Origin: Luteolibacter yonseiensis
Lineage (GTDB): Bacteria > Verrucomicrobiota > Verrucomicrobiia > Verrucomicrobiales > Akkermansiaceae
Direction of reading: 5' to 3'
Length of the DNA: 64,000 bases
Assembly: GCF_016595465.1 (NCBI RefSeq)
Contig: NZ_JAENIK010000011.1
Span: 992,001-1,056,000, forward strand
Both the position numbers and the translations under genes were made by a program. The notes under the pieces are model-generated. The model was not told the DNA's origin and ran no database searches. It was given only the letters and a program-made list of their open reading frames with translations. This document shows, piece after piece, positions 46,578 to 54,489 of the stretch; within the stretch, counting starts at the first letter, position 1; every line of letters begins with the position of its first letter.

Positions 46578-47855
46578 CTACTCCGCCGCTTTTCCCAGCG
46601 CGTCCTTATCAGCCTGCGGCAGCTTCTCGAACCACGCTTTCGCGTCATTCGGTGCGCTGGCTTCCCACCTGCGTTTCATTGTCTTCAGCATTTCGATCCG
46701 TTGCTTGGGATCGGAGAGAGAAGCGCTCAGTTCGGCGTCTTCTTGATCGCTGTTTCTACCGATGACTCGTGCGGAAAATTTATCCCGCGCCGGGCCGGTG
46801 GGAAGGGTTTTGATCCATTCGACCGTCCGGGGTCTGTCCGGTGGTTGGCTTCCCCATTGGGAAATGGCTTCCAATATTTTCGCGGGGACGTCTTCACGAC
46901 CGAGTGCCGCCCATTTTGCGAAGGCTTGCTCCGGGTCTTTCAACGCCCAATTCCCTATGACCTGATCGTTGAGCTTGTTTTTCTGTTCTTCAGGCAGGTT
47001 GGTGAATTCGATGAAAACGGCCGCTTCGTTGGGTGACTTATCCGCCATCTCTTCGATCAATTTCTTGTAGCACTTCGCGGTCAGTTCGGCATCGCCACGG
47101 CTGGCGAGGTGGGAAAGCAGTTCCGCGCGTTTGTCCGGATCATGGGCAAGCAGCCTGCTCCATTCTTCGAGCATTTGCTTTTGGTCATCCGGCTTCAATG
47201 TGGCCAATGCTTCCCGGGCGGCGGCGAAATCGTCAGTGACTTGTTGTTTGAGGAAATTCCGCTGAATGATGGCTCTCATCTCATCGCTTTCTTTCGGGAA
47301 ATGAGCCTGCTCCAGCCAAGCCCGGGCCGCCGCCGGATCCCGCTGCTGCCATTGGGCGAAGACCTCGCCCAGTGCTCCGATGTTGGTTTCCGCCAGGGAC
47401 AGGCAAGCCGCTTGAGGATCCTTCCGCCCCCAGTGCTCCAGTATTTCGTGATAAAGCGGGTCTTCGATCTCCCTGAATGATCTCATGTTCGTCACGGAGC
47501 CGGCAAACCGCCATTCCTTTGAAAACTGCTCCAACTCCTGCGGACTCATTGTCGCCAGGATCGCCGCAGCCTGTTCGCGCATGGGCCAGTCATGCGCGGC
47601 ATCCGTGCTGTGTTCAAACAGCATGCGCAGATTCTCCTTCAAGGCAGCCCGCTGCGCGGCACTGCGGTTTTTCACCGATGAATTGGAAGTTTTTCCGCTT
47701 GAGGCCCTGTCATGTAACGCTTCCGACCGGGTTTCAGGCGACGGAATTCCAGTACCATTTCCTGCAACGGCGGACGGGCGGGAGGCGAGCAGGTAGCCCG
47801 TGACCGCCGCCGCGACGCAACCGAAGGGGATCCCGATGAGCGCTTTATTGGTCAC
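46578..47855 (-). CDS. Cassette protein B, copy 1 (unknown, W-DP-AA repeat protein)
   Basis: 425 residues starting at GTG 47855, which has AAAGGAG 6 nt upstream, the best ribosome-binding site in the cassette. A single N-terminal hydrophobic helix (about 6-22: IGIPFGCVAAAVTGYLL) makes it a membrane-anchored periplasmic or exported protein. The body is all-helical with recurring W-x4-DP-x-AA motifs (WGRKDPQAACLSL, WQQRDPAAARAWL, WALKDPEQAFAKW). Paralogous to 49196-50479. No family recognised and no catalytic motif. The start overlaps the stop of the upstream copy-1 A gene by 11 nt. Confidence 0.8.
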   Translation of the reverse strand: MTNKALIGIPFGCVAAAVTGYLLASRPSAVAGNGTGIPSPETRSEALHDRASSGKTSNSSVKNRSAAQRAALKENLRMLFEHSTDAAHDWPMREQAAAILATMSPQELEQFSKEWRFAGSVTNMRSFREIEDPLYHEILEHWGRKDPQAACLSLAETNIGALGEVFAQWQQRDPAAARAWLEQAHFPKESDEMRAIIQRNFLKQQVTDDFAAAREALATLKPDDQKQMLEEWSRLLAHDPDKRAELLSHLASRGDAELTAKCYKKLIEEMADKSPNEAAVFIEFTNLPEEQKNKLNDQVIGNWALKDPEQAFAKWAALGREDVPAKILEAISQWGSQPPDRPRTVEWIKTLPTGPARDKFSARVIGRNSDQEDAELSASLSDPKQRIEMLKTMKRRWEASAPNDAKAWFEKLPQADKDALGKAAE

Positions 47856-49056
47856 CTTGGTCTCCTTTCGCTGAGAGGATTCGAGGGATGCTTTGACCTT
47901 CAGCCCACGCACCATTCAGCCATTTTTCGGCAGCTTCCAAGTCCTGGCTTTTCCATTTCGAAACCAAGGCGGTCCAGATCGGTTGTTCGGTTTTGAGATC
48001 GATCTTATCCTGCTTTGAGAGTTGCTGGATCCTGAGCATCGCGACGGCTTCGAAGTGGCCCGCTTCCTCCCATACGGGCGCTTGTTTCTCCAACCACTGC
48101 TCCGCGTCCGCCGTATCTGAAGAAATCCAACTACTATAACCCTCCCACCACGTCCGTCCGTCTGGAGGGATGTTTTTGCCGGCCGCCCAACGCAAGGCCG
48201 CGGCGGGTTGCATCTGGATTCCGTTTTCCAGGACGATTTTTTCAAATCCAGGGAGATCCACATTTTTCGCCTCCGCCATGGCAGCGGGGAGGTCCGTGCG
48301 GGTCCATTCGCGGAAAAGCAAACCGTAGCCCCGGTCGCGGTCCGGGATATCCGGTCGCTCCTTCAGCGCCTTGAGCATCGCGTTCCGCGAATCTTCTCTC
48401 TTTGCCGCTTCCGCACAATAGGAGGCGAACAGATCCTTCTCCTTGTCCGGAAACCGCTTTAGATTTTCAAACACATTCTGCGCCGTCCACGTCTTCACGA
48501 GCATGTCCCGACCCATGTGACTGAAATAGTATTGATCCTTCACCGACCGATAGGCCGCATCCGGATCCGTCTTCATCCACGCGTTCAGCACGCTTTTCAT
48601 CAGCTTGTTCCGCTTCGCACCCGCTTGTTCATCCGGTGCCCCCGGCATCGCCGCGACATCCGCCTGCGCGGCCGCCGGATCCGACTCCGCCCAGCGGTAG
48701 TAAAGAGCGGACTCGATTTCATCCAACCGATTCTCCTCCATTGTCCGGCTCGCGGTGATGGCACGCGCTTCACGGAGAATCCGCAATGCTTCGGGAATCT
48801 CCGCTGCGGGAAGCCGGGATACGACTTTCCAGAGGTTTTCCTCATTTTTCCGATCCAGGATCAATCGCCTGAAGTTTTCAGCAGGGTTTTCTCCAGATCG
48901 GCGTTCCCGTGTATGAGCCCGACGGCTGTCGGAAGATCCGCCTTCGGCAAGCGGGTTTTCTTCCGCGGAGATTCCCAGGTGTCCCACCGCGTATCCGGCC
49001 ATGCCACAGGTCGTGACGAGCAGGACGGGGAAGAGGTGACGCGGGAGGAATTTCAT
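47845..49056 (-). CDS. Cassette protein A, copy 1 (unknown, W-DP-AA repeat protein)
   Basis: 403 residues from ATG 49056 (MKFLPRHLFPV); a longer frame to 49095 is less likely. Signal-anchor helix at about 7-25, then a charged linker, then helical repeats: LDRKNEENLWKVVSRLP, WAESDPAAAQADVAAMP, WMKTDPDAAYRSVKD, WTRTDLPAAMAEAK, KSQDLEAAEKWLNGA. No enzyme motif is visible. It shares about half its residues with the copy-2 A protein at 50472-51692. Co-translated with the B gene (11-nt overlap). Confidence 0.8.
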   Translation of the reverse strand: MKFLPRHLFPVLLVTTCGMAGYAVGHLGISAEENPLAEGGSSDSRRAHTRERRSGENPAENFRRLILDRKNEENLWKVVSRLPAAEIPEALRILREARAITASRTMEENRLDEIESALYYRWAESDPAAAQADVAAMPGAPDEQAGAKRNKLMKSVLNAWMKTDPDAAYRSVKDQYYFSHMGRDMLVKTWTAQNVFENLKRFPDKEKDLFASYCAEAAKREDSRNAMLKALKERPDIPDRDRGYGLLFREWTRTDLPAAMAEAKNVDLPGFEKIVLENGIQMQPAAALRWAAGKNIPPDGRTWWEGYSSWISSDTADAEQWLEKQAPVWEEAGHFEAVAMLRIQQLSKQDKIDLKTEQPIWTALVSKWKSQDLEAAEKWLNGAWAEGQSIPRILSAKGDQGDQ

Positions 49057-49195
49057 TCTCCATTTGTTAGATGGGCGGAGAATCCATGGCAACAAGTGAT
49101 GCCGGTTGCTTTAAATAAAATGACTTCCGAGCGCACGGAAGACGCCATGGATGGATGAACCACATGCGTGGAATCGACCGGGGGAATGGCATGAA

Positions 49196-50479
49196 TCATT
49201 CAAGCGGTTTCTCCAGCGCTTCCTTATCCGCCTGCGGTAGTTTTTGGAACCATGCTTTTTCCCCATCCGGCCAGCCTGTCTGCCAATTACGTCTCACCAG
49301 TTTCATCTGACGGATGCGTTGTCTGGGATCTTCCAGCGAGGCGCTCAGTTCCGCCGCCTGATGGAATCGGCCTCCACCCCATCCTTGGATCAGCTGGAGT
49401 TTGAATTGGTCGCTTACCGCGCCGGGAGGGAGTTTTTTCGCCCACTCGAGGGCTTGCTCCGCACCGGGCGAGTTTATGCTCCACTGGAAAAGGGCGGGGA
49501 ACAAAGCAGGCGGGGCGTCCCCGCGCTCCAGTTCCGCCCATTTGGCGAAAGCCCGCACCGGGTCCTTCATTGCCCAGTCACCGAGGACTTGATCGTTGAG
49601 CTTGTTTTTCAGCTCCTCGTCCAGAGTCGTCGATTCGATGAAATTCGCAGCCTCGTTGGGTGACTTGTCAGCCATTTCTCCGATCAACTTCTGGTAACAT
49701 TTTTCCGTCAGTTCGCCATCTCCACGGTTTGCCAGCAGGGAGAGTAATTCGTCTCGTTTGGCCGGGTCGTGAGCGACCAGTTTGCTCCATTCTTCAAGTG
49801 TTTGCTTTTGAGCCTCGGGAGTCATCTGTCCCAAGGATTCACGGGCTGCGGAGAAATGATCCATCACTTGCTGGGTAAGGAAATTCCGCTTCAACATCGC
49901 TTTTATTTCATCATCTTTTTGTGGGAAATTGGCCCGCTCCAGCCATGCCTGGGCGGCTTCAGGATCACGTTGCTGCCATTGCCTGAATACTCCGGCCATC
50001 GCTCCCAGATGAATGGTTGCCAAGGACTGACACGCTCCTGCCGGATCTTTGAGGCACCACTGCCGCAGGGTCTCCTTTGAAATCAGACCATACATCATGG
50101 GCCATGAACGGATGGTGGTGTTCATATTGACCGGCAGCGTTTCTTTCGCGAACCCCTCCAGCTCTTGCGGACTCATCGTCGTCAGAACCGCCGCCACTCG
50201 CTCGCGCAGCCCCCAATCGTGGTCTGGTGTCGGACTATTCTTAAGCCGCTGGCGTAAGTCTTCTTTCAAGGCCGCCAGCTGTGCGGCACTACGGATTTTC
50301 ACCAACGACTCAGGAGTCCGCGTCCCGTGAGCGGCTGCCTGCATCTCGGAAGGGTTTTTCGGCTGGGAAGAAATTTCAGCATCGCTACCTGCCACGCCGG
50401 ACGACTGCCGGGCGAGCAGATAGCCCATGACTGCTGCCGAGACGCAGCCGATCGGGATTCCAATCAATGACTTATTCAT
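49196..50479 (-). CDS. Cassette protein B, copy 2 (unknown, W-DP-AA repeat protein)
   Basis: 427 residues from ATG 50479 (MNKSLIGIPIGCVSAAVMGYLL), the upstream in-frame starts being inside the A gene. Same layout as copy 1: one N-terminal helix, polar linker, then helical repeats WCLKDPAGACQSL, WQQRDPEAAQAWLERANFP, MADKSPNEAANFIE, WAMKDPVRAFAKW. Long identical stretches with copy 1 (for example LIPEMADKSPNEAA-type blocks) show recent common ancestry. Overlaps its A gene by 8 nt. Function unknown. Confidence 0.8.
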   Translation of the reverse strand: MNKSLIGIPIGCVSAAVMGYLLARQSSGVAGSDAEISSQPKNPSEMQAAAHGTRTPESLVKIRSAAQLAALKEDLRQRLKNSPTPDHDWGLRERVAAVLTTMSPQELEGFAKETLPVNMNTTIRSWPMMYGLISKETLRQWCLKDPAGACQSLATIHLGAMAGVFRQWQQRDPEAAQAWLERANFPQKDDEIKAMLKRNFLTQQVMDHFSAARESLGQMTPEAQKQTLEEWSKLVAHDPAKRDELLSLLANRGDGELTEKCYQKLIGEMADKSPNEAANFIESTTLDEELKNKLNDQVLGDWAMKDPVRAFAKWAELERGDAPPALFPALFQWSINSPGAEQALEWAKKLPPGAVSDQFKLQLIQGWGGGRFHQAAELSASLEDPRQRIRQMKLVRRNWQTGWPDGEKAWFQKLPQADKEALEKPLE

Positions 50480-51692
50480 GAGACCCGGTTCCTTTCCCAT
50501 TGAGAAGTTTGCGGGCCTCATCCGGAGCTGTATCCAGCCATTTCGCGGCTGCTTCAGGGTCTTTGTTTTTCCACTCCGCCATCAGTGAGATCAGTTTCCG
50601 TCCGGACTCCTCCCGATCAGTTCCTCCGGGTGGCCTGTCGGTGGTGACGAGTTGTGCCGCCCGAAATCCCGCCACCGCGGCGATGTGACCATCTCTGGTC
50701 CATATCGGCGCTTGTTCATCCAACCATTTCCCAGCTTCGGCAGGTTCAAACATCAGCCAATTCCGATAACCCGCTTCCCACAGCAGTCCACCCGGTGGGA
50801 TGTTCTGGCTTGCCGCCCAACGCATCGTTGCGGCGGGTTGATGGTTGAGACCATCCTCTAAGACATGTTTTTCCAATCCCGGGTTGTTATGTTTTTTCGC
50901 CTCCGCCATCGCTGCGGGGAAATCCGCGTAGGCCCATTGTCGGAATAGCAGGAAATACCCCCAATCACGATCCTTGATGTCCGGTTGTTCCTTGAGAATC
51001 TTGAGTATGTCGTCCCTCTTTTCCTCATTTCCGACTTCTGCGGCATAATAACAATAGTGGCCGAACAAATCCCTATTCTTGTCAGGAAACTGTTTCAGAT
51101 TTTCAAACACATTGTCCGCCGTCCACATTTGGACGAGCATGTTGCGCCCGACGTAGCCGAAATCCTCGTGATCTTTCACCGCGCGGTAGGCGGCGTTGGG
51201 ATCTGTCCGCATCCACGCGCTCAGCACGCTTTCCAAGAGTGCTTTTCTTGATTGCATCGCTTGTTGATCCGGTGGACCCGGCATTGCCGAGACATTCGCC
51301 AGCGCGGCCACCGGATCAGACTCCGCCCAGTGGTAGTAAAGAGCGGACTCGATCTCTTCCAGCCGCCTCGCCGCATCCGTGCCGCTGGGAGTCACCACCC
51401 GGGCTTCCCGTAGCGCGATCAATGCATCAGGGATTGACGCGGCAGGCAGACGTGAAACGGCTTTCCAAACGTCTGCCTCGTTTTTGCGGTCCAGCAGCAT
51501 CCGTTTGAAATCTCCAAGAGGAGTTTCTTCCCGTCGCAAATCACGTGAGAGTTTTTGCTCTGTCCGAGGTACGTTTTTTTCACCATTCCCGCTGATTCTT
51601 TCCGAAATACCCGCTCTTCCGAGCTGATATCCAGCCACACCGCAGGCTGAGACCAGCAGAGGTGCCAGCCAACGGAATGAGGGAAACTGCAT
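50472..51692 (-). CDS. Cassette protein A, copy 2 (unknown, W-DP-AA repeat protein)
   Basis: 406 residues from ATG 51692 (MQFPSFRWLAPLLVSACGVAG). Hydrophobic N-terminus (about 8-24), then repeats LDRKNEADVWKAVSRLP, WAESDPVAALANVSAMP, WMRTDPNAAYRAVKD, WAYADFPAAMAEAKK, WKNKDPEAAAKWLD. Closely related to the copy-1 A protein in sequence, order of repeats and length. It begins 55 nt downstream of the ychF stop on the same strand, so the cassette could be read from ychF or have its own promoter. No catalytic motif or known domain. Confidence 0.8.
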   Translation of the reverse strand: MQFPSFRWLAPLLVSACGVAGYQLGRAGISERISGNGEKNVPRTEQKLSRDLRREETPLGDFKRMLLDRKNEADVWKAVSRLPAASIPDALIALREARVVTPSGTDAARRLEEIESALYYHWAESDPVAALANVSAMPGPPDQQAMQSRKALLESVLSAWMRTDPNAAYRAVKDHEDFGYVGRNMLVQMWTADNVFENLKQFPDKNRDLFGHYCYYAAEVGNEEKRDDILKILKEQPDIKDRDWGYFLLFRQWAYADFPAAMAEAKKHNNPGLEKHVLEDGLNHQPAATMRWAASQNIPPGGLLWEAGYRNWLMFEPAEAGKWLDEQAPIWTRDGHIAAVAGFRAAQLVTTDRPPGGTDREESGRKLISLMAEWKNKDPEAAAKWLDTAPDEARKLLNGKGTGSHE

Positions 51693-51747
51693 CCGCCATT
51701 CGCTAGCGGAGGATGCGGGACGTGGCAAGAGGTTATGAGAAATCCAT

Positions 51748-52863
51748 TTACACGTTGAACCGGAATTCAACGACGTCGCCATCTTTCATGACGTACTGTT
51801 TGCCTTCGATGCGGACCTTTCCGGCGACCTTGGCGGCGGACATGCTGCCGGCGCCCACGAGATCGTCATAGTGGACGATTTCCGCAGCGATGAAGCCACG
51901 CTCGAAGTCGGTGTGGATCACTCCCGCGGCGGCGGGGGCCTTGTCACCGGCGATGATGGTCCACGCGCGGGTTTCTTGCACGCCCGTGGTAAGGTAGGTG
52001 CGGAGGCCGAGCAGGTGGTAGACACCACGGATCAGCGCGGAGACGCCGGAATCCGTCACGCCCATGTCGGCGAGGAATTCATTCGCTTCCTCCACCGGCA
52101 TCTCGCTGAGTTCTTCCTCGATGCGGGCGGAGATGACGACGGCTTCCGAACCGGTGTGCTCGGCGGCATACTTGCGGACGCGGGCGACCTGGGCGTGGGA
52201 ATCCGGGTCGGCGATGGCTCCGGCAAGTTCGTCTTCCGCGACGTTGCAGGCGTAGATGGTTTTCTTCGAAGAAAGCAGGAAAAATTCTTTCACGATGGCC
52301 TTGTCATCGTCGGTGAAATCGATGGTCAGCGCGGGTTTCCCCTGATCGAGGTGCGGCATGATGACGTCGATGAGCTCGACCTCCTTCTTCGCTTCCTTGT
52401 CGCCGCCCTTGGCTTTTTTCTCGCGGGAGTGACGGCGCTTTTCCAGCGAGGCCATGTCGGCGAGGATCAGCTCCGAGTTGATGATGTCGATGTCGCGGAT
52501 GGGATCGACGGTGCCGAGCTCGTGGATGATGTCGTCGTTCTCGAAACAACGCACGACCTGCACGATGGCGTCGGTCTCGCGGATGTTCGCGAGGAACTGG
52601 TTGCCAAGGCCCGCGCCTTCCGAAGCGCCCTTCACCAGTCCGGCGATGTCGACGAACTCGATGGCGGTCGGCACCAGTTTCTGGGAACCGGAAATCTTCG
52701 AGAGCACCGCAAGCCGGGGATCCGGCACGCTGACGATGCCGACATTCGGGTCGATGGTGCAGAATGGATAGTTCGCCGCCTCCGCCTTGCGGGTGCGGGT
52801 CACAGCATTGAAGAGTGTCGATTTACCGACATTGGGTAGTCCTACGATTCCGGCCTTGAGCAT
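51748..52863 (-). CDS. ychF: YchF/OLA1 translation-associated ATPase/GTPase
   Basis: 371 residues: G domain with [15 protein letters not shown] (G1), [20 protein letters not shown] (G3) and NVAEDEL in place of the NKxD specificity motif, consistent with the ATP preference of the family; a coiled-coil insertion (about 125-160), and a C-terminal TGS domain (about 280-371, ending VEFRFNV). Binds ribosomes and stress-related partners. The upstream region is a 232-nt gap shared divergently with the amidohydrolase-like gene. Confidence 0.95.
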   Translation of the reverse strand: MLKAGIVGLPNVGKSTLFNAVTRTRKAEAANYPFCTIDPNVGIVSVPDPRLAVLSKISGSQKLVPTAIEFVDIAGLVKGASEGAGLGNQFLANIRETDAIVQVVRCFENDDIIHELGTVDPIRDIDIINSELILADMASLEKRRHSREKKAKGGDKEAKKEVELIDVIMPHLDQGKPALTIDFTDDDKAIVKEFFLLSSKKTIYACNVAEDELAGAIADPDSHAQVARVRKYAAEHTGSEAVVISARIEEELSEMPVEEANEFLADMGVTDSGVSALIRGVYHLLGLRTYLTTGVQETRAWTIIAGDKAPAAAGVIHTDFERGFIAAEIVHYDDLVGAGSMSAAKVAGKVRIEGKQYVMKDGDVVEFRFNV

Positions 52864-53095
52864 TGCGGCGGGAGGGTGGGGGAATTCCGGGTGGGAGGAC
52901 GAGGAAAAAGTGCGGGAAGTGCGGGTGAACGGGCCGCCAGTCCCGGGACCCGGCTTTCAGGAAGAGAAAGATCGGGTATTGGGGTGAATTTTTCCGCCGA
53001 TGATCCGTCACACATTCGCATCTCCCTGACGATGGTGATTGTGCTCGACGCGAATCCCGGTGAGTCTCATCTCCCCTTGCGAAAACTTTGAATCA

Positions 53096-53773
53096 ATGAC
53101 GGCTTTTCTGATCAGTTGTGACCATGCGACCTGTGCGGTGCCCGAGGCCTATCGGGAGATTTTCCGGGGCTCCGAGGATATCGTCACATCGACGGAAGGC
53201 TGGGAACCCGGGTCGCTGAATCTGGCCCAGGGATTTTCCATGAGATTCCGCACGCCGCTGCTGCATGGCGATGTCACCCGGCTGCTCATCGATTTCGGCA
53301 AGGACGGCGATGAAAGATGGAGCCGGTTTTCCCTGAAACTTCCGGAAACCACGCGGGCGAAACTGGTGGACCGCCATGAACGGCCCTATCGCACGCAGAT
53401 GAAAGACCGCATCGCCGAGGATCTCAGGCGGCATGAGTCGCTGGTGCATGTGATGATCCACACGGATCCAGCCACGGATGGGCTGGTGATGTTGGAAACG
53501 CCGCCGGGGGCCGTGCTGGCGGAGAAATTCGCCGCGGCCTGGAGGACGCGGCTGGCGGCGAAGGACCTGGATGTGCGCCATGTCCGTGACGTGGTTCCGG
53601 GGGCGCTGGGAGCATCGCTGGCAGCGGTGTATCCGGCGGAACAATACGCGCAGATCCGCCTGTCCGTGGCGCAGACGTTTTTCCTCGAAGGTCGTCCCTG
53701 GCGGTGGGAAACGCTGAAGAAGCTGCTGCTGGATTCGCTTGAAGCGGTTGGCAAGGAAGCGACGGTTGCCTGA
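53096..53773 (+). CDS. N-formylglutamate amidohydrolase-like protein
   Basis: 225 residues of the FGase (PF05013) superfamily: ISCDHATCAVPEAYREIF at the N-terminus, HGDVTRLLIDFGKD, the metal-site block VMIHTDPATDG, and a C-terminal AQIRLSVAQTFFLEG. Members hydrolyse N-formyl or N-acyl amino acids in histidine degradation and elsewhere. No other hut gene is nearby, so the substrate may differ. Start at ATG 53096; the upstream frame carries no conserved features. Confidence 0.82.
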   Translation: MTAFLISCDHATCAVPEAYREIFRGSEDIVTSTEGWEPGSLNLAQGFSMRFRTPLLHGDVTRLLIDFGKDGDERWSRFSLKLPETTRAKLVDRHERPYRTQMKDRIAEDLRRHESLVHVMIHTDPATDGLVMLETPPGAVLAEKFAAAWRTRLAAKDLDVRHVRDVVPGALGASLAAVYPAEQYAQIRLSVAQTFFLEGRPWRWETLKKLLLDSLEAVGKEATVA

Positions 53774-53874
53774 AAGGGCAGGGAAGTCGGGGCGTCCGTC
53801 AACGGGCAATGATGCCTGTGCCTGCCAAAAACCGCCGGGAGCGTGGCGGGATGCTCGTGAAATGGAGGACCAAC

Positions 53875-54489
53875 TCAGCGACCCATGATTGTCGTTGTCT
53901 GGGCTTTGCTCATCTGGCGTTGTTCGCGGTAGTCGATGATGTCCGGACGTTCGAAGTCATTCCGCTTGTTTTCGATCTGGTCGTTCGTGCCCTTGGTGAT
54001 GGGAGCGTTTCCAGCCTCGCGTGCGGAGTTGGTGGCGTAGCCGTTCGTATCGTAGTTGTCCGGAAGTTTGGCGTTCGTGGAGGATTCCCGGGCTCCCTTT
54101 TCGCCCAGCTTGGAGGCTTTTTGGAATTTGCCGCCATCGGTGTTGCCGGCGTAGGCCTTGCGGTCGAACTCCTTGTTGCCCCAAAAGGACTTCTTGGAAA
54201 AGTCGCCGGGTTTGTATGCCTCTTTCTTATACGTCTTGTTGGCGAAATTGGGGTCCTGGCCCATTTGATCATAAGAACTCCGTTTGTCGCTCTTGGGCAC
54301 CCAAGAGCCTTTCTCATTCTTTTTAAACCCATTGTCCTTGGATTTTTCCGACACCCAGTCGGCGACGCTGCGTTCGGTCGCACCTTGTGATGCCGGGGCG
54401 GCGGCCGCGGATTTTTTCTTGTCCGAATCCGAGGCGCAGGAGACGAGCAGGACGGCCGGCAGGATGAGGGAGAGAGGTAGGTTTTTCAC
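53875..54489 (-). CDS. Predicted lipoprotein of unknown function
   Basis: 204 residues. Lipobox LLVSC at about 15-19 with Cys at 19, so a lipoprotein. The rest is hydrophilic, rich in Lys, Ser, Asn and Tyr with repeated aromatic-Lys motifs (FKKNEKGSW, YKKEAYKPGDFSKKSFWG) and no known domain. It overlaps the TPR gene by 4 nt (ATGA), so the two proteins probably act together at the envelope. Confidence 0.75.
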   Translation of the reverse strand: MKNLPLSLILPAVLLVSCASDSDKKKSAAAAPASQGATERSVADWVSEKSKDNGFKKNEKGSWVPKSDKRSSYDQMGQDPNFANKTYKKEAYKPGDFSKKSFWGNKEFDRKAYAGNTDGGKFQKASKLGEKGARESSTNAKLPDNYDTNGYATNSAREAGNAPITKGTNDQIENKRNDFERPDIIDYREQRQMSKAQTTTIMGR

